DNA of 34,173 bases from Oceanobacillus senegalensis (GCF_900176885.1 NZ_LT839648.1:3836941-3871113), one strand, 5' to 3'; positions 1-10,123 are shown, counted from the stretch's first letter. Notes: generated by a model not told the origin, from the letters alone. Translations and numbers: made by a program.

Positions 1-140
1 GAGCGCCGATAAATCGTAGTGAGAGCTGATAAATGGTAGTGAGCGCCGATAAATCGGTATGAGTGCCGATAAATGGTAGTGAGAGCTGATAAATGAGAGT
101 GAGCGCCGATAACCCCGAACAAACGCCGATAAATCCGCTG
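1..140 (+). repeat. 20-bp tandem repeat array, family A (7 units)
   Basis: Seven consecutive units of exactly 20 bp, each opening GAGNG or similar and carrying the core GCYGATAA, usually followed by A (at positions 5-13 of each unit); the remaining seven bases vary. The first unit starts at base 1, so the array may extend leftwards. The same family recurs at 26131-26290 and 33819-34173 in the same orientation. No spacers, no long dyad and no coding potential were seen. Function unknown. Confidence 0.95.
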
Positions 141-201
141 CTATCGTAGCCAGAAATAACAGGGCATATTGCACATCCATTCTAGTTTCATAACATATGC
201 C

Positions 202-238
202 AAAAAAAGTTGAGGAAACATATTTTCTCAACTTTTTT
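202..238. terminator. Bidirectional intrinsic terminator
   Basis: A 12-bp stem (203-214 with 227-238) of the form AAAAAAGTTGAG / CTCAACTTTTTT encloses a 12-nt loop. A-rich and T-rich flanks let it work in both directions. It would end whatever is transcribed through the repeat array at the left edge and insulates rpoE. Confidence 0.8.
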
Positions 239-380
239 ATGCTAAATTATGGATTAATCATTGCATATTTGTTTATAATGTTAGGTATGTTTATATGTGG
301 TATGTTTACAAAAATGTTATAGTTAAAGAGGATACATAAGGGCCTTAGCCAACCAAGTCTTTTTTATCCTTTTTGAACAC

Positions 381-420
381 ATTGTATAATTATCTTTCAA
401 ATTGTATAATTATCTTTCAA
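381..420 (+). promoter_or_regulatory. Perfect 20-bp duplication, candidate rpoE promoter
   Basis: ATTGTATAATTATCTTTCAA occurs twice without a gap or mismatch (381-400 and 401-420). Through the duplication, TTGTAT at 382-387 sits 17 bp before TATAAT at 405-410, giving a plausible sigma-A promoter for rpoE. Promoter activity is inferred; the duplication is seen directly. The rest of 239-474 is AT-rich with no other clear element. Confidence 0.5.
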
Positions 421-474
421 AAAAATCTACTAGGCATAATAGCCATGATTATATATTTAAAGGGAGTGCTTACC

Positions 475-1038
475 GTGAGCTTAAAAGAGTACAGCCGCGA
501 ACAATTAGAAAGTATGTCTATGCTTGAATTGGCAAGTAAAATTTTAAAAGATGAAAAGAAAGCATTGGATTTCCAAGAACTATATAGTAGGATCACTGAT
601 TTAAAAGGCTTTTCAGAGGAAGGAAAAGAAGATTACATTGCTCAATTTTATACAGACCTTAATGTGGATGGTCGTTTTACAACGTTAGGTTCTAATAAGT
701 GGGGGCTAAAGCGTTGGTATCCAATTGAACAGGCTGAAGAAGAAGTACACGCTCCTAAGAAGAAAAAGAAGAAAAAGGCTGCGAAAAAGAAAAAGCCTGC
801 TGCTGAAGAGGTTCATGAGGAAGAAGAGCTTGAGGTTCACGATGAAAAGCTACATGATGACCATAATGAAGATGTAACGGATGACTATGATGAAGATTTA
901 GATGATGAGAATCTAGATGAATTAGACGAAGATTTAGATGACTTCGATGATTTTGATGAAGAGGAATTAGACGACGAAGACATTGATGAAGAATTCAATG
1001 ATGATGAAGATGATGACAAGGAAGAAAAGGATAAATAA
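475..1038 (+). CDS. rpoE: RNA polymerase delta subunit
   Basis: RpoE (delta) is the Firmicutes-specific RNA polymerase subunit that lowers nonspecific nucleic-acid binding and aids recycling of the enzyme. The 187-residue product has the folded N-terminal HARE-HTH domain (about residues 1-85, including the conserved FYTDLNVDGRF and WGLKRWYP segments). A lysine-rich stretch (about 93-107) follows, then a long Asp/Glu tail to the end. Start chosen at GTG 475: AGGGAG at 461-466 precedes it at 8 nt and the protein then begins like B. subtilis delta (SLKEYS). An in-frame TTG at 373 would add 34 unrelated residues across the 20-bp duplication and has no ribosome binding site. It lies directly upstream of pyrG, as in B. 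subtilis. Confidence 0.95.
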   Translation: MSLKEYSREQLESMSMLELASKILKDEKKALDFQELYSRITDLKGFSEEGKEDYIAQFYTDLNVDGRFTTLGSNKWGLKRWYPIEQAEEEVHAPKKKKKKKAAKKKKPAAEEVHEEEELEVHDEKLHDDHNEDVTDDYDEDLDDENLDELDEDLDDFDDFDEEELDDEDIDEEFNDDEDDDKEEKDK

Positions 1039-1078
1039 GCTGTAACGTTCCTTCCATCAAAGGATACAAAAAGAGTTG

Positions 1079-1119
1079 TTGACTTTTTAAAAGCAAATGA
1101 TACAATTTTACTTGGGCTC
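1079..1119 (+). promoter_or_regulatory. pyrG promoter with GGGC initiation site
   Basis: TTGACT (1079-1084), a 16-bp spacer and TACAAT (1101-1106) are followed 7 nt later by GGGCTC at 1114-1119. This is the arrangement known from B. subtilis pyrG, where low CTP makes polymerase stall before the first C and add extra G residues to the 5' end of the transcript. The promoter lies just after rpoE, so pyrG is controlled independently. Confidence 0.85.
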
Positions 1120-1137
1120 TATAAATTAGAATCGTAT

Positions 1138-1171
1138 AGCGTCTCCCTGTTTATTTAGGGAGGCGCTTTTT
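1138..1171 (+). terminator. pyrG CTP-sensitive attenuator
   Basis: An 11-bp hairpin (1138-1148 with 1157-1167, one G-U pair, 8-nt loop) is followed by TTTTT. The 5' arm contains TCTCCCT, a pyrimidine tract able to pair with extra G residues added at the transcript start, which would block the terminator. This matches the established reiterative-transcription attenuation model of pyrG: with ample CTP the leader terminates, with low CTP it reads through. Confidence 0.85.
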
Positions 1172-1531
1172 ATGTTTTTATAGCATTTTTTGAAAAACAC
1201 CCAATGCGAGATGTTTCGCAAATTATTCGTAATCTGTATAAACTCCTATTCGTTTTAAGTTGTGGTAAAACGACTTGCCTAGGAAAAAGGAAGCGAATGT
1301 AGGGAGAATTCATGCAGATTTTTTCCATTAGGAATGTTTTAATTCCGTGATTTATAATAATATATTAGTACAAAATAGGTATAACTTATATCAAAGGCTA
1401 AAAGCACCTGATTAACGACAGGTTTCTTTTTATGGATTAATTCTTACTATTTATTTTTCTACTGTCGTATTTTTCTAATAGTTATCCAAATGTACAGCAT
1501 CTATTAACAACAAGGAAAGAAAGAGGGATGA
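1172..1531 (+). other. Remainder of the long pyrG leader
   Basis: 360 bases separate the attenuator from pyrG. They hold a possible 12-codon ORF (1312-1350, ATG preceded by AGGGAG at 1301-1306) and a weak hairpin (1406-1410 with 1419-1423) followed by TTCTTTTT that could be a second, weak terminator. No recognisable riboswitch was found. Confidence 0.4.
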
Positions 1532-3139
<1,608 letters not shown>

Positions 3140-3162
3140 TGATTCTATATTATTTTTCGTTG

Positions 3163-3191
3163 AACCTCGGACAGGAATGTTCGGGGTTTTT
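3163..3191 (+). terminator. Intrinsic terminator after pyrG
   Basis: AACCTCGGA pairs with TTCGGGGTT (one G-U pair and one C-A mismatch) around a short loop and is followed by TTT. It lies 24 bases after the pyrG stop. Confidence 0.75.
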
Positions 3192-3340
3192 AATATGCTA
3201 TAAAAAAATTGATTAGGTTGATAATGGTTTAGCTCTTTTACCTATTTACTAATAAAATCTTTACCTATTCAGCATAATACAGAAAGAGGAAATTGGTTAA
3301 GTAGTCCGCAGCTAAAATGAACAGAAAAAGGCGTGATTTT

Positions 3341-4726
3341 TTGGAAAATAACCATATTAAAAAACCATCTTTTATATATGCATTACTCATGTTAGGTTCA
3401 GCTGTTATTATTGTGGCGACTGGAATTCTTGTCTTTGAGGCACCGATTCAAATTTTAATGTTTATAAGCATGGTTGCATTAATCCCATTTATGAAAGGGT
3501 TAGGGTACAAATATAAGCAAATAAAAAAAGCGATGATATCCTCAATGAGTAAAGCCTTGCATCCTGGAATTATTCTATTATCCGTCGGTATTTTAATTGG
3601 CGCGATGATTATTTCAGGTACCGTACCTACATTAATTTATTATGGTATTAAATCCATTTCTCCCCAATTCTTTTTAGTAACAGCCTTGGTATTTTGTTCG
3701 CTTGTATCGTTAGCCATAGGAAGTTCCTGGGGAACACTTGGTACGGCAGGGATCGCCATGATGGCCATCGGTATGAGTTTAGGTGTTCCACCTGCAATAA
3801 CTGCAGGTGCTGTTATCAGTGGGGCGTATTTTGGAGATAAAATGTCCCCTCTCTCTGATACGACTAACTTAGCACCGACTGTTACAGGTGGAACCCTCTT
3901 CACGCATATTAAACATATGCTATGGACGACCGTACCTGCGTATGTAATTTCTGCATTAATCTTTACTTTTATTGGTTTCCAATATGGTGGGGTTGTAGAT
4001 GCGGAGAGTGTGAGTGCACTAACAGCATATTTAAGCGATACATTCCATTTAGGATTAGTTCCTTTGATTCCCATTGTGGTTTTAATTACCTTGTTAGTAA
4101 GGAAGTGGCCACCCATTCCATCTATTTTCATTGCTTCGGTAGTAGGTGCTCTTGTAGCTATTTTATACCAACATTTTGGAATTTCGAATACGCTACGTGT
4201 GTTATACAGTGGGTATAAGGCGGAATCTGGAATAGAGGTTGTTGATAGCTTGCTGCAGCGCGGTGGTTTAACGAGTATGCTAGAACTTATTGCTCTCTTT
4301 TTATTTGCGCTAGGACTAGGTGGCTTGCTTGCTGAAACCGGAGTATTAGAAAGATTAATTGCTTCGTTTGCAGATAAAATCCAACACACGGGCTCTTTGA
4401 TTCTTGTGACCATTATAGTAAGTTATTCGACCCTTGCTATTGGGGGATCGATTTACTTTTCCTCCGTCATGAGAGGAACCTTGATGAAACCAATTTTTGA
4501 GAGATTAAACCTAAGACCTGAAAACCTTTCAAGAGTGATAGAAGATGCGAGTACACAGGGTGGGGCCTTAATACCATGGACGGGAAGTGGTATTTTCACA
4601 GCAACGACACTTGGTGTTCCAACCGGAGCGTATATTCCATTCTGTTTTTTAGCTCTTATTACGCCGTTAGTTTCACTGTTCTACGGTATCACGGGATTAT
4701 CCATGACAAGGTATGAGGAATCCTAG
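3341..4726 (+). CDS. nhaC: NhaC-family Na+/H+ antiporter
   Basis: Polytopic membrane protein of the NhaC antiporter family, expected to exchange cytoplasmic Na+ for external H+ (or, in the MleN branch, organic acids coupled to these ions). About 461 residues with some 10-12 hydrophobic segments. Typical NhaC signatures are visible: GSSWGTLGTAG, a SGAYFGDKMSPLSDTTNLAP segment, and near the C-terminus GGALIPWTGSGIF. The start is uncertain. ATG 3317 has no ribosome binding site. TTG 3341 follows AAAGGCGTGAT (3326-3336), a good match to the 16S anti-SD, and gives a normal NhaC N-terminus, so I prefer it. It stands alone between pyrG and spo0F, where I recall ywjG in B. subtilis. The exact substrate cannot be read from the sequence. 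Confidence 0.88.
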   Translation: MENNHIKKPSFIYALLMLGSAVIIVATGILVFEAPIQILMFISMVALIPFMKGLGYKYKQIKKAMISSMSKALHPGIILLSVGILIGAMIISGTVPTLIYYGIKSISPQFFLVTALVFCSLVSLAIGSSWGTLGTAGIAMMAIGMSLGVPPAITAGAVISGAYFGDKMSPLSDTTNLAPTVTGGTLFTHIKHMLWTTVPAYVISALIFTFIGFQYGGVVDAESVSALTAYLSDTFHLGLVPLIPIVVLITLLVRKWPPIPSIFIASVVGALVAILYQHFGISNTLRVLYSGYKAESGIEVVDSLLQRGGLTSMLELIALFLFALGLGGLLAETGVLERLIASFADKIQHTGSLILVTIIVSYSTLAIGGSIYFSSVMRGTLMKPIFERLNLRPENLSRVIEDASTQGGALIPWTGSGIFTATTLGVPTGAYIPFCFLALITPLVSLFYGITGLSMTRYEES

Positions 4727-4768
4727 AAGAAAAGTAGCTTCCTAATTGCTAAGGGAAGCATCGAATAG

Positions 4769-4853
4769 AGGCTGTGACATACGTATTTCGCGTAAAACAA
4801 GAACCATGAACGATGGTAAGGTTTTATTTTGAGAAATACGTTAGTCCCAGTCT
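4769..4853. repeat. 85-bp hairpin element with GGCTGKGAC termini
   Basis: The terminal 21 bases (4769-4789 and 4833-4853) are inverted repeats with 17 of 21 matching. The inner arms (about 4794-4807 and 4813-4825) pair as well, so the whole element folds into one long hairpin. A T-rich stretch follows, so it may also terminate nhaC transcripts. Its ends resemble those of the 276-bp element at 10144-10419, suggesting a small non-autonomous repeat family. Confidence 0.7.
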
Positions 4854-5111
4854 TGTTTTATTTTTCATAAATATAATCTTATGCTCTTCCTTATTTTCAT
4901 CTCCATATTGCTCTCTTTTATGCAACTCAATTTGTTTAACCAACTAAATAGATCTTCCTATGTTTAAAATTCTGAGAAAAAGGAAAATGAGAATTTCCCC
5001 TAAAAAGGAAAATTTTTTAACGAAAACATGTAAATCAAGCAGGAAAATATCATATGTGTAGCGAAATCTAATTAATTAGGGGAATACAGGGGAAATAAGG
5101 GAGGTAGGTTC
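4854..5111 (+). other. AT-rich region upstream of spo0F
   Basis: No ORF. It includes two AGGAAAA motifs (about 5006 and 5041), each followed by a GAAA, loosely like sigma-H promoters, but neither has the usual spacing and GAAT core. A repeated GGGGAA motif (about 5080-5096) precedes the ribosome binding site GGGAGG of spo0F. No confident promoter call. Confidence 0.3.
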
Positions 5112-5477
5112 ATGTCAGAATTTAGTGTATTAGTTGTGGATGATCAAGCTGGCATTCGTTTGTTATTAACGGATGTTTTAGAAAATGAAGGATACCATGT
5201 TCAGGAAGCAACAACCGGAAAGGAAGCACTAGAGAAAATACATAATGTACATTTTGATATGATGATTTTAGATTATAAGTTACCGATTGTTGATGGGGCA
5301 GAGGTTTTACAGAAGATGGAAAAAGAGAATATCGAATTACCTTCTATCGTCATGAGTGGTTTGGCGGAAAGTATTAGCCTTGAGCTGGAACGATACCAAA
5401 ATGTAAAGAAAATTTTAGCCAAGCCATTTAATGTTCATGAGGTACTGGAAGAAGTAAAAGCAATCTGCCATTCATAA
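5112..5477 (+). CDS. spo0F: Sporulation phosphorelay response regulator Spo0F
   Basis: A single receiver domain of 121 residues with no output domain, as in Spo0F. It takes phosphate from sporulation histidine kinases and passes it to Spo0B, which phosphorylates Spo0A. The acidic pocket Asp10/Asp11, phospho-acceptor Asp54 (in LDYKLP), the switch residue Ser82 (Thr in B. subtilis) and Lys104 (AKPF) are all present, as is the DDQAGIR segment typical of Spo0F. GGGAGG at 5099-5104 gives 7-nt spacing to ATG. Its place just before fbaA is conserved in Bacillus. It could only be mistaken for a CheY-type regulator; synteny makes Spo0F very likely. Confidence 0.92.
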   Translation: MSEFSVLVVDDQAGIRLLLTDVLENEGYHVQEATTGKEALEKIHNVHFDMMILDYKLPIVDGAEVLQKMEKENIELPSIVMSGLAESISLELERYQNVKKILAKPFNVHEVLEEVKAICHS

Positions 5478-5609
5478 ATTTACCATAATACCGAATATTC
5501 GGGTTGTTTCCAAATGCTTGCGAACATGCTTCCTAGTTGGTATTCTTATTAGTGTGATAAGTGCATACATCATAAAATTGTGAATGAGTTCACTAGAGGA
5601 GGATATTTA

Positions 5610-6464
5610 ATGCCATTAGTTTCAATGAAGGAAATGCTTGAAAAAGGTAAAGATAATGGTTATGCAGTAGGTCAGTTTAATATCAATAACCTGGAATATG
5701 TTCAAGCTATCTTACAAGCTGCAGAAGAAGAAAAATCCCCAGTAATCCTAGGTGTATCTGAAGGTGCTGGAAAATATATGGGTGGATTTAACGTTGTCGT
5801 AGCAATGGTTAAATCATTAATGGAATCTTATGGTACAACCGTTCCAGTTGCTATCCACTTAGACCATGGTTCAAGCTTTGCAAAATGTGCCGAAGCTATT
5901 CATGCAGGCTTCACTTCTGTTATGATTGATGCTTCTCATGATCCAATTGATCAAAATGTGGAAACAACGAAGAAAGTAACTGAATTAGCACATCTTCATG
6001 GCGTATCTGTTGAAGCAGAAGTAGGTACAGTTGGTGGAGAAGAAGATGGCGTGATCGGTGGAATTATGTATGCTGATACGGAAGAATGTAAGAAACTTGT
6101 AACAGAAACTGGAATAGACTGCCTAGCACCTGCTTTAGGTTCTGTACATGGTCAATATCAAGGCGAACCTAACTTAGGATTTAAAGAAATGGAAGAAATT
6201 CTTAATGAGGTACAAGTTCCATTAGTTCTTCATGGTGGAACAGGTATCCCAACAAAAGACATTCAAAAAGCCATTTCACTAGGTACTGCGAAAATCAATG
6301 TAAACACAGAAAACCAAATGGCACAAACAGAAGCAGTTCGTAAAACGTTAGATGAAAAACCAGATTTATACGATCCACGCAAATACTTAGGACCAGGAAC
6401 AGAAGCAATTAAACAAACTGTTATAGGTAAAATGCGCGAATTCGGTTCAGCAGGAAAAGCTTAA
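5610..6464 (+). CDS. fbaA: Class II fructose-bisphosphate aldolase
   Basis: Zinc-dependent cleavage of fructose 1,6-bisphosphate to dihydroxyacetone phosphate and glyceraldehyde 3-phosphate in glycolysis, and the reverse in gluconeogenesis. 284 residues, matching B. subtilis FbaA. The HLDHG motif gives the catalytic Asp85 and zinc ligand His86; the other ligands are His180 (GSVHG) and His208 (LHGGTG). Phosphate-binding segments GGTG (209-212) and NVNT (230-233) are intact. ATG 5610 is chosen because AGAGGAGGA (5595-5603) lies 6 nt upstream; an in-frame GTG at 5580 has no ribosome binding site and adds ten unrelated residues. Followed by the transaldolase gene, as in B. subtilis. Confidence 0.97.
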   Translation: MPLVSMKEMLEKGKDNGYAVGQFNINNLEYVQAILQAAEEEKSPVILGVSEGAGKYMGGFNVVVAMVKSLMESYGTTVPVAIHLDHGSSFAKCAEAIHAGFTSVMIDASHDPIDQNVETTKKVTELAHLHGVSVEAEVGTVGGEEDGVIGGIMYADTEECKKLVTETGIDCLAPALGSVHGQYQGEPNLGFKEMEEILNEVQVPLVLHGGTGIPTKDIQKAISLGTAKINVNTENQMAQTEAVRKTLDEKPDLYDPRKYLGPGTEAIKQTVIGKMREFGSAGKA

Positions 6465-6518
6465 TAACATCACGAAAATCGTATCTATTGTAAAGGATAC
6501 AAAGAATAGTGCTCCTAT

Positions 6519-6562
6519 AGCGGCGGATGGATATATGTATATACGTATGTCCACTCGTCGCT
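6519..6562. other. Long hairpin between fbaA and the transaldolase gene
   Basis: AGCGGCG...TATAC and its near reverse complement form a stem of about 20 bp with few mismatches (AGCGRCG at the base). No T-run follows, so it is not an ordinary terminator. It could stabilise the fbaA 3' end or act as a processing site; this is inference. Confidence 0.5.
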
Positions 6563-6669
6563 AAAAGTATATAATGGCAAAGATTCATGTTTAAAGGGAT
6601 GTTTCAAACTACCTATCCGCAAACAAGTGGTGTGTTCGTAGTAAGGTAATCAAAGGAGGAGAAAGCGAA

Positions 6670-7311
6670 ATGAAATTCTTTATTGATACAGCAAATATAA
6701 ATGAAATTCGTTCAGCAAATGAATTAGGTGTTTTAGCAGGTGTAACAACAAATCCAAGCCTAGTAGCTAAAGAAGGGGTTTCTTTTCATGATCGTTTGAA
6801 GGAAATCACAGCTGAGGTTTCCGGTTCTGTAAGTGCAGAGGTGATTTCTGAAGATGCAGAAGGAATGATTAAGGAAGGGAAAGAATTAGCGGGCATCGCA
6901 CCAAATATTACGGTGAAAGTACCAATGACGTTAGAGGGATTAAAAGCAGTCAAGGCATTTGCCGACCTTAACATTAAAACAAATGTAACCCTTATTTTTA
7001 ATGCAAACCAAGCACTTCTTGCTGCACGTGCTGGTGCAACCTATGTATCACCTTTCTTGGGTCGTCTCGATGACATTGGTCATGATGGAATGACGTTAGT
7101 CAACACGATTGCGCAAATTTTTGATCGTCACCATCTCAATACGGAAATCATTGCTGCATCTATTCGTCACCCATTACATGTAATTGATGCTGCTCAAAAC
7201 GGTGCGCACATTGCAACGATTCCATACAAAGTATTAGAACAGCTTGTCAAACACCCATTAACAGACCAAGGGATTGAAAAATTCCTAGCAGATTGGAATA
7301 ACCAAAAGTAA
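6670..7311 (+). CDS. fsa: TalC/FSA-type transaldolase
   Basis: A 213-residue (beta/alpha)8 protein of the short transaldolase / fructose-6-phosphate aldolase family (YwjH in B. subtilis), acting in the non-oxidative pentose phosphate pathway through a Schiff base. The N-terminus MKFFIDTAN, the GVTTNPSL segment and the Schiff-base Lys83 in TVKVPMT are diagnostic. The later [12 protein letters not shown] segment is also typical. AAAGGAGGAGAAAG immediately precedes ATG. Members of this family act either as true transaldolases or as F6P aldolases; which applies here cannot be decided from the sequence alone. Confidence 0.93.
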   Translation: MKFFIDTANINEIRSANELGVLAGVTTNPSLVAKEGVSFHDRLKEITAEVSGSVSAEVISEDAEGMIKEGKELAGIAPNITVKVPMTLEGLKAVKAFADLNIKTNVTLIFNANQALLAARAGATYVSPFLGRLDDIGHDGMTLVNTIAQIFDRHHLNTEIIAASIRHPLHVIDAAQNGAHIATIPYKVLEQLVKHPLTDQGIEKFLADWNNQK

Positions 7312-7421
7312 CACGAATGAAATAGTAAAATATCGTTAAAGATAGAAATAAGACGAATAAAATCACATGAGTTGATAGCAGGGAATTTAGAAAAGTCTTA
7401 TATTATCTTAAAATAACGTGT

Positions 7422-7462
7422 GTTCAAAGAAACAACCCTTTGAACTACCTCAAAAAGTGAGG
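7422..7462 (+). promoter_or_regulatory. Tandem hairpins in the murAB leader, one covering the RBS
   Basis: A perfect 8-bp stem GTTCAAAG/CTTTGAAC (7422-7429 with 7438-7445, 8-nt loop) is followed two bases later by CCTCA/TGAGG (7448-7452 with 7458-7462, 5-nt loop). The second 3' arm contains the murAB ribosome binding site GTGAGGG (7457-7463), 6 nt before ATG 7470. Folding could restrain translation; function is inferred. Confidence 0.45.
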
Positions 7463-7469
7463 GTTTCAG

Positions 7470-8756
7470 ATGCAGAAATTATTAATTGAAGGTGGCCATG
7501 TTTTAAATGGTCAAGTAAGAGTGAGTGGTGCGAAAAATAGTGCTGTTGCGCTATTGCCAGCATCTATTTTAGCAGACTCACCAGTTACGATTGAAGGACT
7601 TCCACAGATTTCCGATGTAGGTACATTAAGTGATTTACTAGAGGAAATAGGTGGAACAGTAAATTGGGAAGGTCAGACCTTAACCGTGAACCCTGAAAGA
7701 ATGATTGCCATGCCATTACCAAATGGAAAGGTGAAAAAACTGCGTGCATCCTACTATTTTATGGGAGCGATGCTTGGGAAATTTAAAAAGGCAGTTATTG
7801 GTCTTCCAGGAGGGTGCTTTTTAGGACCACGCCCAATCGATCAGCACATTAAAGGATTCGAAGCGCTTGGTGCCGAGGTAACGAATGAACAAGGTGCCAT
7901 CTATCTTCGTGCAAATGAATTACGTGGAGCTCGAATTTACCTTGACGTCGTAAGTGTTGGTGCAACCATCAATATCATGCTTGCTGCAGTTAGAGCTAAA
8001 GGGAAAACCATCATTGAAAATGCAGCAAAAGAGCCGGAAATCATTGATGTTGCAACATTACTTACGAATATGGGAGCGAAAATTAAAGGGGTCGGTACGG
8101 ATGTGATCCGAATTGAAGGTGTACCTGAATTGCATGGGTGTAGGCATACGATAATTCCAGATCGGATTGAAGCAGGTACATATACCATTGCAGCAGCTGC
8201 CCAAGGAAAAGAAGTGATTATCGACAATGTCATTACCAACCATATCGAAGCACTTCTTGCAAAGCTGAGAGAAATGGGTGTGCGCATGGAGGAAAGTGGT
8301 GAACAGTTACTTATTGCACCACAAGATAGCCTGAAGAGTGTGGACATTAAAACGCTGGTATATCCTGGTTTTCCTACCGACCTTCAGCAGCCGTTTACCT
8401 CGCTGTTAACGAAAGCGGAAAATACAGGTATCGTCATTGATACGATTTATTCCGCACGTCTGAAACACATTGATGAGCTTAGACGGATGAATGCAAAGAT
8501 TAAGGTAGAAGGCGGATCTGTCATCGTCTCGGGACCGACTCAACTTCAGGGTGCCAAAGTGAAAGCAACCGATCTTCGCGCAGGTGCCGCACTTATTGTT
8601 GCTGGACTCATGGCAAATGGAGTCACTGAAATCACCGGTGTCGAACACATTGACAGAGGCTATGAATTTATCACAGACAAACTTCGAGCACTCGGCGCTA
8701 ACATTTGGCGAGAAGAAATGACCGAACAAGAAATGAAGCAGTTTCAGAATTCCTGA
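7470..8756 (+). CDS. murAB: UDP-N-acetylglucosamine 1-carboxyvinyltransferase (second MurA)
   Basis: Transfers enolpyruvate from PEP to UDP-GlcNAc, the first committed step of peptidoglycan synthesis. 428 residues, normal length. Lys22-Asn23 in the SGAKNSA motif and the catalytic Cys116 in [11 protein letters not shown] are present, so the enzyme should be active and fosfomycin-sensitive. Its position after the YwjH-type transaldolase and before glpX/rho matches the second Bacillus paralogue (MurAB/MurZ) rather than the main MurAA, which lies near the ATP synthase operon. Start ATG 7470, with the GTGAGGG ribosome binding site held in a small hairpin. Confidence 0.95.
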   Translation: MQKLLIEGGHVLNGQVRVSGAKNSAVALLPASILADSPVTIEGLPQISDVGTLSDLLEEIGGTVNWEGQTLTVNPERMIAMPLPNGKVKKLRASYYFMGAMLGKFKKAVIGLPGGCFLGPRPIDQHIKGFEALGAEVTNEQGAIYLRANELRGARIYLDVVSVGATINIMLAAVRAKGKTIIENAAKEPEIIDVATLLTNMGAKIKGVGTDVIRIEGVPELHGCRHTIIPDRIEAGTYTIAAAAQGKEVIIDNVITNHIEALLAKLREMGVRMEESGEQLLIAPQDSLKSVDIKTLVYPGFPTDLQQPFTSLLTKAENTGIVIDTIYSARLKHIDELRRMNAKIKVEGGSVIVSGPTQLQGAKVKATDLRAGAALIVAGLMANGVTEITGVEHIDRGYEFITDKLRALGANIWREEMTEQEMKQFQNS

Positions 8757-8767
8757 AGAATGAAGAC

Positions 8768-8798
8768 AGCCCCTCTTTCCATGAGAGAGGCTGGTTTT
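8768..8798 (+). terminator. Intrinsic terminator after murAB
   Basis: AGCC-CCTCTTT pairs with GAGAGG-CT around a 5-nt loop and is followed by GGTTTT, 11 bases after the murAB stop. Confidence 0.65.
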
Positions 8799-9154
8799 CG
8801 TAGGGCTGTAAAAGAACAAAAGCCCCTTCTTAAAAAGAAAGACAGTTTTTGTGATACAAAAATAAGATTCCTTAGTGAGATTGGTTACGAGAAGAAATAG
8901 GTTTTGTTCATCGTGTAAAGATTCTTCAAAATTTCGTCGTTAAATAAAGGTATTTTACATGTGAATGGCGAATGGATACAATACGAAGGTTTCTACAGAA
9001 AAAGAGAGGAAACCTCAAAAACACCATAGACTTAGCTTTTTAGAATATAAATGTATCCTTTTGGGACGAGGGTAGTTTATAACAAAGCTGGATCCCTTAG
9101 GCTACATTTGTAGCAGCTGGGTAATCCATAAGCTTTCTAAAAAGGGAGAGGGCC
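8799..9154 (+). other. glpX upstream region with a nested leader hairpin
   Basis: No ORF. A 7-bp inverted repeat AGGTTTC/GAAACCT lies at 8987-9015. Just upstream of the glpX ribosome binding site, 9084-9136 folds as AAAGCT+GGAT+CCC ... GCTAC-ATTT-GTAGC ... GGG+ATCC+AGCTTT, 18 paired bases in four stacked helices. No poly-T follows, so it is not a terminator. It may be a cis-acting control or stability element for glpX; no known riboswitch class was recognised. Confidence 0.5.
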
Positions 9155-10123
9155 ATGATGGAAAGAAGTCTATCGATAGAGTTAGTTCGTGTAACAGAGG
9201 CTGCAGCCTTAGCATCATCAAGGTGGATGGGAAGAGGCGTAAAAGATGAAGCAGATGATGCAGCAACAACAGCTATGCGTACTGTATTAGATACGATTCC
9301 AATGCAAGGTACGGTAGTCATTGGTGAAGGAGAAATGGACGAAGCACCAATGCTTTACATAGGTGAAAAGCTTGGGACAGGTGATGGGCCAGGCGTGGAT
9401 GTTGCTGTCGATCCACTGGAAGGTACAGAGATTGTTGCACAAGGTACATGGAATGCACTTGCTGTTATTGCCATTGCAGACAAAGGAACCCTACTTCATG
9501 CACCAGATATGTATATGGATAAAATCGCTGTCGGTCGTGAAGCAGTTGGTAAGATAGATATAAACGCACCCGTCATTGAAAATTTAAAAGCGGTTGCAAA
9601 GGCCAAAAACAAAGAGATAGAAGATGTGGTGGCAACCGTGTTGGACCGACCACGTCATGCTGAACTCATTAAAGAAATTCGCGAAGCAGGTGCGAGAATA
9701 AAGCTTATTCCTAATGGAGATGTCGCTGCAGCCATTAATACAGCCTTCGATGGTACTGGAGTAGATATCCTATTAGGGAGTGGTGGAGCACCAGAAGGGG
9801 TTTTAGCAGCAACTGCCTTAAAATGCTTAGGTGGCGAAATACAAGGAAAGCTTGTCCCATCGAATGCTGAGGAAATTGCTCGCTGTCAGAAAATGGGCAT
9901 TCAAGACTTGAATAAAGTATTTTATATGAATGATTTCTGTAGTGGTGACGATGCTATCTTTGCTGCTACTGGTGTTACGGATGGCGAATTACTAAAAGGT
10001 GTTCAATTCAAAGGATCCAAAGTAACGACACAAACAGTCGTTATGCGAGCGAAAAGCGGTACCGTTCGCTTCATTGACGGTGAGCACAGCCTGAAGAAAA
10101 AACCAAATCTTGTGATCCAATAA
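9155..10123 (+). CDS. glpX: Class II fructose-1,6-bisphosphatase
   Basis: Hydrolyses fructose 1,6-bisphosphate to fructose 6-phosphate in gluconeogenesis. 322 residues, GlpX type. Metal-binding acidic residues are visible in order: the DEADDAA segment (31-37), GEGEMDEAP (57-65) and VDPLEGT (85-91). The [10 protein letters not shown] and [19 protein letters not shown] segments are also typical. AGGGAGAGG precedes ATG 9155; ATG 9158 is an equally possible start. It sits between murAB and rho as in B. subtilis (ywjI position). Together with fbaA and the transaldolase it forms a hexose-phosphate neighbourhood. Confidence 0.95.
   Translation: MMERSLSIELVRVTEAAALASSRWMGRGVKDEADDAATTAMRTVLDTIPMQGTVVIGEGEMDEAPMLYIGEKLGTGDGPGVDVAVDPLEGTEIVAQGTWNALAVIAIADKGTLLHAPDMYMDKIAVGREAVGKIDINAPVIENLKAVAKAKNKEIEDVVATVLDRPRHAELIKEIREAGARIKLIPNGDVAAAINTAFDGTGVDILLGSGGAPEGVLAATALKCLGGEIQGKLVPSNAEEIARCQKMGIQDLNKVFYMNDFCSGDDAIFAATGVTDGELLKGVQFKGSKVTTQTVVMRAKSGTVRFIDGEHSLKKKPNLVIQ

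Noticed and set aside
3640..4413. 257-codon frame on the - strand inside nhaC
   Set aside because: Shadow of a strongly coding + strand membrane protein; proline/serine-rich product with no start signal.
4980..5070. Sigma-H promoter and Spo0A boxes for spo0F
   Set aside because: AGGAAAA motifs exist but the -10 GAAT element and correct spacing are missing, and no good TGTCGAA box was found.
9061..9150. T-box leader upstream of glpX
   Set aside because: GGGACGAGGG and the hairpins looked suggestive, but there is no T-box sequence, specifier loop or terminator, and the gene is not amino-acid related.
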